DNA of 64,000 nucleotides from Atherix ibis (GCA_958298945.1 OY282606.1:47939920-48003919); one strand, 5' to 3'. Shown: positions 54,181-64,000, numbered from the stretch's first letter. Numbers and translations are program-made. The notes: a model not told the origin generated them from the letters alone.

Positions 54181-54630
54181 TTTGTTGGTAAAACGAGGTT
54201 GATGAAGACAAAATAAAGGCATTAATTGAGTTAAACTAGCGTTTTACACGATACGAGAGATTGTATCCCTCATTCTACCATTTACGGCCGCTTGAAGAAG
54301 CTGGGATACATAGGCAAGCTCGATATTTAGGTTTCTCGTAAATATCTGCGGTATTGTCTTTGAAAGTGAAGAAAACGATTTTTTTTTAAAGAAATTGGTA
54401 ACTTGTGATGAGAAGTGGACCATTTATAATAATATGATGGTCAATCGGTCTTGGTATCGGCGCGATAATCCGCCTCAAACGATATCGGAAGGAGACATTT
54501 ATTAGACCAAGATTATGCTATCAGTGTAAGGGGATTTTTTAGCTTCTACCAAGGAACCAAACAATCAATTCAGAAGTGTACTGTTGTCAGTTTGAACTGC
54601 CCATCCTCTAGAAATGTCTATATATACGTA

Positions 54631-55893
54631 CGAGGGTCGTTCAATAAGTCCTTAGAAAAAGATGGAAAAAAACTGTTTTTAAAAAAAAAAATTTTATTTT
54701 TCAACATAATCTCCTTTTAGCTCTCTACACTTTTCCAACCGTTTTTCCAAAATTTTTATCCCGTCCAAAAAATAGGATTTCGGAAGTTCTGCAAAATACT
54801 CATCCGTTTGAGCAATGACGTCCTCGTTGGAAGTGAACCGTCGTCCGCCAAGCCATTTCCTCAGATTGGTGAAAAGAAAATAGTCACTCGGGGCCAAATC
54901 TGGTGAATAAGCGGGATGCTGCAACAATTCCATTCTCAATTCCACAATTTTGGCCATGGAAACAGCGCAGGTGTGCACACGCGCATTGTCCTGATGCAAG
55001 AGGATTTTTTCTTCTTCAGATGGGGGCGTTTCTCTTTGATTTCCTCGCTCAACCGTTGCAATAACGACGCGTAATACGCTCCTGTTATTGTTTTTCCAAG
55101 TAGTCGATAAAAATGATGCCCTGCGAATCCCAAAAGACCGTGGCCAACACCTTGCCGGCTAATGGCACAGTTTTTGCCTTCTTCGGAGCCCGTTCACCCT
55201 TGAAAATCCACTGTGATGACTGTCTCTTTGTTTCTGGAGTGTAGTAGTGTAGCCAGGTTTCCTCCACAGTGACATGTCGACGAAGGAATTCGGCAGGATT
55301 GCGATGAAAGAGTGCCAACAAAGCCTCAGAGTCCACTACACGATTGCGCTTATTCTCCTCTGAGAGCAAACGCGGCACCCATTTTGCCGAAATTTTTTTC
55401 ACAGACAATTTTTCATGCAAAATTGAAGCGACTGTACCTTGTGATATGCCCGTGGCCTCAACTAATTCGCGCACTTTAATTCGCCGATCGTTCAAAATCA
55501 GATCGTGGATTTTGTCGATGATTTCAGGAGTAGACACCTCAACTGGGCGTCCTGAACGATGTTCATCTTTTGTGGATGAACGGCCATGTTTAAATTCATT
55601 CATGTGCCATGAACTGCATCCAACTCGGCTTTGATTTCTTTCGGGCTTAAGCCTTTCAAATGGAGATGTTTGATGACAGCCCTAAACTCGCTTTTTTCCA
55701 TTGTTATGCACAAATAAATGTCGTTAACTTTAATCGACGATAGAAATTGACCTACGCTATAGATCGAGCTGAAATTTTGACAGCTTTCCTGTCGATAATG
55801 CTACTTACACATTACTTACTGTCGATAATGCTACTTACCGACACTACGAGCGCAATTTCTCGGATTTTCTAAGGACTTATTGAACGACCCTCG
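54631..55893 (-). mobile_element. Mariner A3 (lineage A), nested in relic H
   Basis: The TIRs are perfect, from CGAGGGTCGTTCAATAAGTC at 54,631 to 55,893, with TA on both sides. Length is 1263 bp. Near the right end, TGTCGATAATGCTACTTAC is repeated (55,791 and 55,819). Confidence 0.93.
54694..55701 (-). pseudogene. Mariner A3 transposase, three frame-disrupting deletions
   Basis: A start at ATG 55,701 is followed by a ~34-bp deletion near 55,604 (removing most of the CAPVFATVYNW segment). A 7-bp deletion near 55,096 in DYLEKGK and a one-base deletion near 55,010 in the Lys run also break the frame. Intact pieces include VEETWLHYY (Glu in place of the first catalytic Asp), HQDNARVHTC and SPDLAPSDYFLF. 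The end KGDYVEK is native. Confidence 0.9.
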
Positions 55894-56329
55894 TATATTT
55901 AATTCTAAAGTAGTTATATTCCATAACGGCAACGTGAGAATACACACAAATTTAATCTTCAAAACTCCATGCATGGTATGATGACGTTCACTTCAGATAA
56001 GGTTGCTTCAAATCAGCACCTTTTTCAGTTTTTCGCCGATAAAGCCAGGTCCTTCTATGAACGAGGATTTATGAAGCTCGTTGAAAGATGACAAAAAATT
56101 ATCGAGAAACTGGGCAATATAACATTGATTAATCCTTGATCTTTATATAAATAAATACACTTTTAAAACATAAAAAAAACCTGGCAACTCTATAAGCTTC
56201 CTTTCCACACAGCTGATAATAGATTTCCTTTATACAGTCCCTTCTAAATGTGCATTGTAAGTTTCAACATCGTTCAGTAACTGCCCGATCTTATAGAGTG
56301 TGATATAAAATGTTCTGTTTTTGTAGTGC

Positions 56330-56720
56330 GTAGCGACACATGGAAAAGCATAATTTCGGAGCAATAATATATTATCCATTTATGAGAAGCTGTAATGAGC
56401 CTATGGCGAATATATCTTATGACAGAAAGCACCTTTGCAGGAAGGAGAATCAGTGAAGACTATTCTCGCTCAGTGAGGCCTTCAACATTGAAAACTTTGA
56501 CTAAGTCAAAGGCTCAGGGAAAGGTCTTTTTGCATAAGATTGTGCAATGACGACACTTAGCCGCTCCACGTTGACCAAGTTTCTGTTATTCTGTCATCTT
56601 CCTCGACGACTTTTTATCGAAAAAAGGATTTCTGTGATTACCTCCCATGCACTTCCATTCATCTGATCTTAGCAAGCGTGACTTTTTTGTTTCGCTTTTT
56701 TTTTATCTGTGACATTCCAA
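56330..56720 (+). pseudogene. Probable mariner-type relic
   Basis: MEKHNFGAIIYYPFMRSCNEPM (two adjoining pieces near 56,340-56,405), AGRRISEDYSRSVRPSTLKT (56,440-56,500) and HFHSSDLSKRDFFVS (56,650-56,695) recall the mariner start, the second helix-turn-helix border and the SPDLAPCDFFLF motif. The middle is lost. No TIRs found. Confidence 0.5.
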
Positions 56721-57092
56721 GGTGTATAACCAATGAGCTGAAGATGGTTCCAGTTAGAGTTTTCCAGCACTATTACGAATAGTGTAAAAAATATTAGTTT
56801 CCGTCAGTGCATAGTTGCCTGAGAGAACCACTTTGAGATAAAATTGATGCATAAAAATAAAATAAAACTTATAATCAGTTACTTTTCTGACAATTCTTAT
56901 ATTTACCGACATTCTTTTCTTGAGATGAGCTAACAATTTGCTATGCAATTTTTAATTATAAGTAAAAAACAATTAACGAATGAAAGAAACATAAGGGTTG
57001 CCATGAATTGAATATAGTAAAGAACTAAATTGGTCATTTAAGTTTGTTATATTGTTGTTGTGTAGGTTCCTTGTCAAATATTTATCAATGTA

Positions 57093-58329
57093 CGAGGGTC
57101 ATTCAACAAGTACTTAGCCTACAAAAGAAAAACGAAAATTTTGGAAAGGTGGCAATTTATTTTTCCACATAATCTTCTTCAAGCTCGATACACTTGGCCC
57201 AGCGATGCTCTAACTTTTTTAACCCGTCCAAAAAATACATTTTCTCGAGGGAAGCAAAATAGGCCTCCGTGACGACGATGACCTCCTCATTCGACCCAAA
57301 TCTATTCCCTGCGAGTGATTTTTTCAGGTTTGGAAACAAAAAGTAGTCACAGGGGGCCAAATCTGGAGAGTACGGTAGATGGGGCAGCAATTCGTAGCGC
57401 AATTGGACCAATTTGGTCATGGCGACGGGGGAGGTGTAAGCCGGCGCGTTGTCGTGGTGGAACAGCACTTTTTTCTTCGCAAAGCGAGGCCGCTTTTTCT
57501 TCAATTCGACGTCAAATCGGCCCAATAAGTCAGCATAGTAGCGTCCCGTGATTGTTTTACCCTTCTCGAGGTAATCGATGTGGATCACACCTCGTGAATC
57601 CCAGAAAACGGTGGCCATCACCTTTCCGGCCGATCGAATAGTCTTCGCCTTCTTCGGAGCACGTTCGCCGGGTGAAGTCCACTGTTTCGACTGTTCCTTG
57701 GTCTCTGGTGTGTACCAGTGAATCCATGTTTCGTCGACGGTCACGAAACGACGCAAGAACTCCGCTGGATTCTGGGTGTGAGCAAACGCGGCACCCATCG
57801 CGCCGACAGCTTTCTCATGCCCAGTTCTTCGTGTAGAATATGATGCACCGTTCCTACTGCGATGCCCACAGTCTCAGCTATCTCGTGAACCTTCAATCGA
57901 CGGTCTGCCAACACGAGATCGTGGACTTTTTTAACATTTTCCTCCGTAGCAGCCGTTTTTGGGGCACCTGGGCGTGGCTCATCAAAAACCGACGTGCGGC
58001 CACGAACAAACTCGTTGAACTAATTCTTGACGGTCGCCATCGAAGGAGAAGAGTCACCATACACAGCATCCAAGCGATCTTTGATTTCGCTGCGCGTTTT
58101 CCCTTCCAAAAACAAGAATCTAATCACCGAACGATATTGTTCTTTTTCCATTTTTGTGCAACCGACCGACACGCTCGCTTTCAAAGGCTCTCAAAACAAA
58201 ACTAATGAAGGGAATCAACTGAAACTTTGACAGTATGCTACTAAAAGAATGTACTGCACGATGGTAAATTTCTTTTGTGACAGCAGTTCCATCGGGCGGT
58301 GAGGCTAAGTACTTGTTGAATAACCCTCG
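57093..58329 (-). mobile_element. Mariner B3 (lineage B)
   Basis: The ends run from CGAGGGTCATTCAACAAGTA at 57,093 to 58,329 (one mismatch in the right TIR), with TA on both sides. Length is 1237 bp. Confidence 0.92.
57157..58151 (-). pseudogene. Mariner B3 transposase, stop plus deletion
   Basis: A start at ATG 58,151 is followed by TAG in place of Trp in the NWFNEF segment (about 58,020). A deletion at ~57,780 joins the linker RLLTP directly to NPAEFLRR and shifts frame, losing the ENKRNRETTS region. The last 213 residues (57,798-57,157) are open. They contain VDETWIHWYTPETK, HHDNAPAYTS and YSPDLAPCDYFLF with the normal spacing. Confidence 0.9.
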
Positions 58330-58439
58330 TACAGTCCTAAATAACTGCCTTGATTTTTTGTGTGGAACAATATTGCTTTTATTGTCTATAAAAAGGTATA
58401 TACACATATATTCTCGGTGAACACTAAATGTAATATGGA

Positions 58440-58740
58440 CACTCAGTTTTGTAACTGATAGTGGATAGAATTCGGACTATGTAATGTGACAGGGTGGCAG
58501 TATCATAAGTATATATGTCTATAAAAGAGTTGTGCTTGGAATGAATTTTGTGGGCAGATATATTACATGAAGCGCCCAAAAATGCCATCCCTGAGGTACA
58601 CCAAAGATGTAAGAGAATATCTCAGAATATTCAACATTATTAACTAATTGAATAAATCGTTCGCTGAGGAAGGATTCAATGAAGATATTTAATGAGGGGG
58701 CTATGAGTTCGATCTGTAATTGTCAAATATTTAATTAAAT
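58440..58740 (-). pseudogene. Jockey-like RT relic
   Basis: The minus strand reads IESFLSERFIQLVNN, YSEIFSYIFGVPQG and a degraded YADD region (TYILMILPP) in the order of the Jockey RT (SYLSQRHFQV..., YPILAGVPQG, YADDTAIL). It begins about 110 bp beyond mariner B3. Confidence 0.6.
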
Positions 58741-59398
58741 AAAAATATTATATTAGGGATGAATTCGATCGTATATTAATAACCCAAATTAAAAATGTTC
58801 TTCTGTTATTTTTGTATTTTTTTTTAACATGAAATTTTATTTCTAAACATAAATTTATTTTCATCTTTCATCATCTTACAACAGTTTTGAAAAAAAATTA
58901 TGAAAATAAAAGCAAATTTGTATTGAAAAAACTTAACAAAAATAGTAAGACGTTTAATATAAAACTTGCCAAAAAAAACTATAAATTTTCATCTAAACCT
59001 GATCAATTGACATTGAATATTTTGTTACATTTGCTAAATTTCGATTAAATTATTTGTTTCAGTAAAATTACTAGACTTTCTTGAATATTCTTCAACCAAT
59101 TTTCTTAATACTATCAAAAAAAGATGTGCAGTTAAACCTAATCAACCCATTAATTTTATTTAATGTAACAGAATGTGGTGCCTAAAATTATGGATATTTT
59201 TTGAATATCTACTTGTATATTGATGAAAAATCATTCTTAGTTGTATCGGGAAAACAATACCTTCTGTTCAAGCAAAATTTCCACCCAATTAAATATTACC
59301 AAAATTGCAAGTAAAATCACCAATTCAATAAGACAAGTCCTTTAAATAACCTCCAACCATTTAAGAATGAATAAGTAAAACTCACAGTAGGATAAATA
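58741..59398. other. AT-rich intergenic DNA
   Basis: Nothing coding recognised. Confidence 0.6.
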
Positions 59399-59412
59399 TA
59401 ATGAAAATTTGC

Positions 59413-59418
59413 TTTATT
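59413..59418 (-). terminator. Polyadenylation signal of the SIAH/RING gene
   Basis: AATAAA on the minus strand, about 31 bp past the stop codon of the gene at 59,449-60,213. It implies a very short 3' UTR. Confidence 0.6.
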
Positions 59419-59448
59419 AATGACTAAAAAAAATACAAAGTATAAAAG

Positions 59449-60213
59449 TCAACTCTCCATGCTTGCATCCGGATACTTGAGTATCTTAAGGAGATTGTTC
59501 ACATTTGCGCATACACAATCATAGGTGAAAACGCCTCGACAGGTAGGACATCGCTTCGATATACCTTTGGCAACTTGCAGCGAATTAAAGCATCCTACGC
59601 ACATATAGTGCTTATTCTCACAGAATCTCGCTTCGTTCCGAATATGTTCCAGGCAAACACTGCAAGTAAACAATTGCAGCATCTTAGCATTGGCTTCCTC
59701 CTCACGCTCGTCCCAGTTAACGAATTGCCAATCACCAATGTACTTGTCATCCTCATCGTGAACTTCACCAAAATAAATACTCATTTTTGGTTCAAACTGT
59801 GTTTGGAGATACACCAAGTACTCAGCTGTCAACTGAAAACTATACTTCTCCGACGATTCTTCTTCAACTTTATATGGACCCAAATAGGATGCGCGGCCAG
59901 CTACAACAGTTCCAAATTTGATCGTGTACTCAACAATTTCCGAATCTGCAATACGAAAGATGCCCTTCTTCAACGAGAACTCTTCATTTGCTATATTCTC
60001 CGTATCGGAATTTTTCTGCAAAAACCAGTAGAGCCCATCATCAGTAGAGAGGAGGAAAGTTTCCATCTGCAGCTCCTCCAGTTTGAAATCAAATCTGCTA
60101 CCACCAATAATTTCTCGAATGTACTGTCGATGATATGTTTCGCAATGTTCGTACAGCTGCTCCAATGGTCCAATCCAACCGCATTTATAGAATTTACAGC
60201 TACTGTCACTCAT
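59449..60213 (-). CDS. SIAH-type zinc finger and C-terminal RING protein, putative E3 ubiquitin ligase
   Basis: The 254-residue, single-exon frame starts at ATG 60,213 (MSDSSCKFYKC); the frame upstream opens only at GTG. C6-C11-H23-H28 (C-x4-C-x11-H-x4-H) matches the second zinc finger of SINA/SIAH proteins. Residues ~30-175 are the position of the SIAH substrate-binding domain and look like a diverged version (LYWFLQKN, EYTIKFG, YSFQLTAEYLVYL). An acidic DEREEE stretch follows. A complete C3HC4 RING sits at C184-C187-C198-H202-C205-C208-C222-C225 (HYMCVGCF, CPTCRG). RING fingers recruit E2 enzymes, so ubiquitin ligase activity is likely. In known SIAH proteins the RING is N-terminal; here it is last. 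No stops, intact zinc ligands and a nearby AATAAA argue for a live gene. Its neighbours are all transposons. Confidence 0.82.
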   Translation of the reverse strand: MSDSSCKFYKCGWIGPLEQLYEHCETYHRQYIREIIGGSRFDFKLEELQMETFLLSTDDGLYWFLQKNSDTENIANEEFSLKKGIFRIADSEIVEYTIKFGTVVAGRASYLGPYKVEEESSEKYSFQLTAEYLVYLQTQFEPKMSIYFGEVHDEDDKYIGDWQFVNWDEREEEANAKMLQLFTCSVCLEHIRNEARFCENKHYMCVGCFNSLQVAKGISKRCPTCRGVFTYDCVCANVNNLLKILKYPDASMES

Positions 60214-60237
60214 GTTTATATAAAAAAAATTTCTCAC

Positions 60238-60893
60238 CTCGGAAAATGCAAAATTTTATTTATTTTAAATTTCTTTTAAGTAAAGTGGAAATTTGTCCAA
60301 ATAATGCGTAAGAGATACTCTAATGCCGAACTCGAAATCTTGACTAAACCAAGCTATGAAAATTTCATCATTTTATAGCTGCTACCAGCGCGACCCACAA
60401 TAACCGAAACGAAATATAATTAAATTCGTTCAGGTAATAAGCGTACTGTCTAAAAGCACAGGTATAGTTGGACTTCAATTCTAAGAGAACTCCTTCATAT
60501 TTTTCAGTTGTCTCTATTCCATAACCACTTTTATTGTTTTATTGAACAGTTACGATCGATAGAGAATCCTAAGTGTCCAAAAATATAGAAATAAGTAAAC
60601 GCCCACTTTTTTGTTCCATCCTTGAATGTCGTTTTGGAAAATCTAAAATAACTTATGGACATTATGTTTAGGACAATAAACTAGGATTTGGAATTTTTCA
60701 ATCCTTGACCAACGATTATGTGAAAAAATAATCTACATGATTTCAGGATGGTGACTCTTGTGAATGCAGTTCAGTTATTCGTTGGCATTTATTAGAAACT
60801 AATAAATATCTTTCAATATGCGATTGAAATATTTAAAAGGCCAACGGATATTGTGTTTATGCATATTTAAGTGAACGTTTATTTCTGCTTTAA
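60238..60893. other. Upstream region of the SIAH/RING gene
   Basis: Presumed 5' flank of the minus-strand gene. TTTATATAAAC lies only a few bases before the ATG, too close to act as a TATA box. No RING-encoding frame lies upstream, so the gene is not a simple out-of-order assembly with a neighbouring exon in view. The TA of mariner A4 is at 60,894-60,895. Confidence 0.5.
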
Positions 60894-60895
60894 TA

Positions 60896-62143
60896 CGAGG
60901 GTTGTTCAATAAGTCCTTAGAAAAAGATGGAAAAAAACTGTCTTTAAAAAAATTTTTTTTTATTTTTCAACCTAATCTCCTTTTAGCTCTATACACTTTT
61001 CCAACCGTTTTTCCAAAATTTTTATCCCGTCCAAAAAATAGGATTTCGGAAGTTCTGCAAAATACTCATCCGTTTGAGCAATGACGTCCTCGTTGGAAGT
61101 GAACCGTCGTCCGCCAAGCCATTTCTTCAGGTTGGGGAAAAGAAAATAGTCACTCGGGGCCAAATCTGGTGAATAAGCGGGATGCTGCAACAATTCCATT
61201 CTCAACACACGCGCATTTTCCTGATGCAAGAGGATTTTTTTCTTCTTCAGATGGGGGCGTTTCTCTTTGATTTCCTCGCTCAACCGTTGCAATAACGACG
61301 CGTAATACGCTCCTGTTATTGTTTTTCCTTTTTCCAAGTAGTCGATAAAAATGATGCCCTGCGAATCCCAAAAGACCGTGGCCATCACCTTGCCGGCCGA
61401 TGGCACAGTTTTTGCCTTCTTCGGAGCCCGTTCACCCTTGAAAATCCACTGTGATGACTGTCTCTTCGTTTTTGGAGTGTAGTAGTGTATCCAGGTTTCG
61501 TCCACAGTGACATATCGACGAAGGAATTCGGCAGGATTGCGATGAAAGAGTGCCAACATAGCCTCAGAGTCCACTACACGATTGCGCTTATTCTCCTCTG
61601 AGAGCAAACGCGGCACCCATCTTGCCGAAATTTTTTTCACAGACAATTTTTCATGCAAAATTGAAGCGACTGTACCTTGTGATATGCCCGTGGCCTCAAC
61701 TAATTCGCGCACTTTAATTCGCCGATCGTTCAAAATCAGATCGTGGATTTTGTCGATGATTTCAGGAGTAGACACCTCAACTGGGCGTCCTGAACGATGT
61801 TCATCTTTTGTGGATGAACGGCCACGTTTAAATTCATTCACCCAATTGTAAACTGTCGCAAACACAGGTGCAGATGTGCCATGAACTGCATCCAACTCGG
61901 TTTTGATTTCTTTCGGGCTTAAACCTTTCAAATGGAGATGTTTGATGACAGCCCTAAACTCTCTTTTTTCCATTGTTATGCACAAATAAATGTTGTTAAC
62001 TTTAATCGTCGATAGAAATTGACCTACGTTTATGGATCGAGCTGAAATTATCGTGTTGATAATGCTACTATCAAAAAAAAATCTTTACCGACACTACGAG
62101 CGCAATTTTTTGGATTTTCTAAAGACTTATTGAACGACCCTCG
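60896..62143 (-). mobile_element. Mariner A4 (lineage A)
   Basis: The TIRs run from CGAGGGTTGTTCAATAAGTC at 60,896 (one substitution) to 62,143, with TA on both sides. Length is 1248 bp. Confidence 0.93.
60972..61973 (-). CDS. Mariner A4 transposase, open frame but catalytic site altered
   Basis: ATG 61,973 (MEKREFRAV) opens a 333-residue frame. The DNA-binding region and VDETWIHYYTPKTK (first Asp) are intact. The second catalytic Asp is Glu (HQENARV; GAC to GAA). Directly after it 36 bp are missing in frame, removing HTCAVSMAKIVE, so the spacing to the third Asp (SDYFLF) falls from 34 to 22. The frame also stops at KGD, a few codons early (TAT to TAG). The protein could still bind TIRs but should not cut. 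A dominant-negative role is possible but unproven. Confidence 0.85.
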   Translation of the reverse strand: MEKREFRAVIKHLHLKGLSPKEIKTELDAVHGTSAPVFATVYNWVNEFKRGRSSTKDEHRSGRPVEVSTPEIIDKIHDLILNDRRIKVRELVEATGISQGTVASILHEKLSVKKISARWVPRLLSEENKRNRVVDSEAMLALFHRNPAEFLRRYVTVDETWIHYYTPKTKRQSSQWIFKGERAPKKAKTVPSAGKVMATVFWDSQGIIFIDYLEKGKTITGAYYASLLQRLSEEIKEKRPHLKKKKILLHQENARVLRMELLQHPAYSPDLAPSDYFLFPNLKKWLGGRRFTSNEDVIAQTDEYFAELPKSYFLDGIKILEKRLEKCIELKGD

Positions 62144-62145
62144 TA

Positions 62146-62985
62146 GCTCATACAATTGAATCCGATTTTTCCAAAACTAATTGAATAAAAATTTAAAAAG
62201 TTATTTAAGCTTATATTGTTTTGCAAAAAAGCTATCACCTCAACAAAAAATGTATTCATTTTAATAAATATAATATGAACATTAAATACAATGATTAGTA
62301 CAGTTTAGTATAACCAAAATCTCTTTTACAAAAAAAATTCTCATAAAAATACACATACGTGTATGTCCAAACAATATTTTAAAAGGAAAAATTCAGAGTT
62401 TTTAGAATATAAGCTAAAAACAAAAGCGGTCAAGGTGGGAGCATTTAAATTTACCTGATATTTCCAAGACGTTGGTATAAGCCTTACAATAAAATATGTG
62501 TAAGTAATCAGACAAAAAATTTACAAAAATATTTTTATTTTCCTTTTTAAAAGATAATGACAAATATGAGTCATAAAAGTATAGAAAAAAGATAATTTTC
62601 AAAGCTAATTTTCGATTAGAATGAATCAAGTGCAAGCATAACAAGAACACTTTTTTTTAAATATAATAGAAATATTTAAAAAAAAGTGTTCTTGTTATGC
62701 TTGCAGGATATCAGTTTTTATTATAATATCTGTGAAAAGGACTCTACAACCAACTTCGGAAAATTGTTTCAATACATTACTCTGCATAAATGTTTATTAA
62801 TATTTGTAAAAGAATTCTTAAGTCAACTCAAATTATTGCCTAAGTATTACACAGAAATGACAATATTTCTGCGTATAGGACTTTAAGCAATAATCTATAA
62901 TATTCTCAATAAGTTCAAGAAATTTAAGGAAAAGAACCTTGCTACAATATATTTGTACGTTCTTAAAAGAATATTCACTTATATA
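62146..62985. other. AT-rich intergenic DNA
   Basis: No gene recognised. It contains the long hairpin at 62,631-62,705. Confidence 0.6.
62631..62705. repeat. Perfect 33-bp inverted repeat hairpin
   Basis: Arms 62,631-62,663 and 62,673-62,705 are exact complements (outer part TGCAAGCATAACAAGAACAC) around a 9-base AT loop. It could be a small foldback element or a transcribed hairpin. No flanking duplication is evident. Confidence 0.85.
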
Positions 62986-63570
62986 CTGAGCGCCTGATGT
63001 AAAAATTCGATCTGTAATATTGCCAAATTTTTCCGACTTTTGTTCAAGTTTTGCTAAGAACATTTTATAAAACTTAATGTTTGTAAAAGGATTTTTTTAT
63101 TCTTACAGGACATTGAATGATATTGTACAAGTTTTTTTTATTAAATCCTTGCTGCCGATGGTACAAAAAAATATAGAAAAATTTATCATCTTTAAGGATA
63201 ATTTTGAATTTTAATTTGTCGTTTGTATTTTTTACTTAAAACCCTTTTTCGTCCTTAGAGGATATTCACTTATATATTTTCTCATGCTAAATGTATTACT
63301 GTAGCTAACCATTACCGAAAATTTATAAAAAAGGATCACCTTCAAGGACTTTTTCAAATTTGAATTTATTATTTTTGTTTTTTGAAAAAAATATCCTTTT
63401 GATCCTTGTACGCCATCAATGCATATTATAATATATCTGCGCAGGACTCTACAAGAAATTACAGAAAAAAAATCTTAAAAAACGGCCATTTTAAAGGCTA
63501 AAAATAAATTTAAACGAAGAGTTAAAAAGTACGTATAGTAAATCTCGATTACCTCCTATTTTCTGAAAAA
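62986..63570. repeat. 585-bp satellite-like repeat, unit 1
   Basis: The unit begins at CTGAGCGCCTGATGT. The next unit starts exactly 585 bp later with only scattered substitutions and no net length change. No coding frame. The preceding DNA does not match the unit, so the array appears to start here. Confidence 0.85.
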
Positions 63571-64000
63571 CTGAGCGCCTGATGTGAAAATTCGATCTGT
63601 AATATTGCCAAATTTTTCGGACTTTTGTTCAAGTTTTGCTAAGAAAATTTTATAAAACTTCATGTTTGTAAAAGGATTTTTTTATTCTTACAGGACATTG
63701 AATGATATTGTACAAGTTTTTTTTATTAAATCCTTGCTGCCGATGGTACAAAAAAATATAGAAAAATTTATCATCTTTAAGGATAATTTTGAATTTTAAT
63801 TTATCTTTTGTATTTTTTACTTAAAACCCTTTTTCGTCCTTAGAGGATATTCACTTATATATTTTGTCATGCTAAATGTATTACTGTAGCTAACCATTAC
63901 CGAAAATTTATAAAAAAGGATCACCTTTAAGGATTTTTTCAAATTTGAATTTATTATTTTTGTTTTTTGAAAAAAATATCCTTTTGATCCTTGTACGCCA
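63571..64000. repeat. 585-bp satellite-like repeat, unit 2 (cut by window end)
   Basis: The first 430 bp of a second unit match unit 1 at a constant 585-bp offset (for example GATCCTTGTACGCCA ends at 63,415 and at 64,000). The array probably continues past the window. Confidence 0.85.

Larger units (their letters stand above)
54190..56150 (+). pseudogene. Old mariner relic H, split by mariner A3
   Basis: Before A3, a YGRLKKLGYIGKLDI linker piece (near 54,285), LVTCDEKWTIYNN (54,391-54,430, first catalytic region), NRSWYRRDNPPQT and a NQFRSVLLSV-like stretch can be read. After A3, FHNGNVRIHT (55,920-55,950, second catalytic position with Asn-Gly in place of Asp-Asn) and FFADKARSFYERGFMKLVERW (two adjoining pieces, 56,030-56,090) continue the same protein. 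Many stops are present. A3 inserted within the catalytic domain. Confidence 0.7.

Noticed and set aside
60181..60237. TATA box just upstream of the SIAH/RING start
   Set aside because: The TATATAA-like word lies ~10 bp from the ATG, leaving no room for a transcription start.
59575..60279. 234-residue plus-strand frame over the SIAH/RING gene
   Set aside because: Antisense to a frame with two complete zinc-binding domains; its own translation is low-complexity hydrophobic text without motifs.
62986..64000. CRISPR-like repeats
   Set aside because: Two long 585-bp units without short repeats and spacers; a eukaryotic tandem repeat.

Overview
This is an AT-rich stretch of animal nuclear DNA, almost certainly from an insect and plausibly a fly. 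The evidence is I-, Jockey- and R1-clade non-LTR retrotransposons, several mariner lineages including one close to Mos1, intronless ORFs and dispersed TA-flanked insertions. The species cannot be named from the sequence. There are no operons, ribosome binding sites or prokaryotic features. Coding ORFs were re-read for ATG starts, because several long frames open only at GTG or TTG.

About 1-6.6 kb holds a complete I-clade element (250-5932) inserted with a 14-bp target-site duplication into an old, decayed reverse-transcriptase element. 8.0-9.3 kb is mariner A1. 10.5-12 kb is an R1-like relic. 14.3-15.8 kb holds Jockey-like relics and a possible tRNA-derived SINE scrap. 17.8-22.2 kb is a nearly intact Jockey-clade element flanked by a 10-bp direct repeat. 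22.5-28.3 kb holds mariner C, two I-like tail relics and mariner D. 30.6-39.2 kb holds mariners B1, A2 and B2 among Jockey and other RT relics. 39.3-43.3 kb is mostly AT-rich non-coding DNA with one less AT-rich island. 43.3-52.3 kb holds an I-like tail, a chimeric mariner (F), a TIR-bounded Tc1/mariner relative (G), a mariner D-type relic, strong hairpins and a Mos1-like mariner (E) nested in an RT relic. 54-58.7 kb holds mariner A3 nested in an older mariner, another mariner relic, mariner B3 and a Jockey relic. A single probable host gene lies at 59.4-60.2 kb on the minus strand. Mariner A4 follows at 60.9-62.1 kb, then a 66-bp hairpin. The window ends in a tandem repeat with a 585-bp period.

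The genes fall into two groups. Transposon genes dominate: ORF1/ORF2 pairs for target-primed reverse transcription and single-gene mariner transposases. Nearly every copy carries its own disabling lesion. Among the mariners only A1 keeps an uninterrupted transposase frame with all three catalytic aspartates, and it has lost its normal stop. The one non-transposon gene encodes a 254-residue protein with a SIAH-type zinc finger at the N-terminus and a RING finger at the C-terminus, the reverse of the usual SINA/SIAH order. That gene is the most interesting object here. The nested insertions give a relative age order: old RT relics first, then I, mariner and Jockey insertions.
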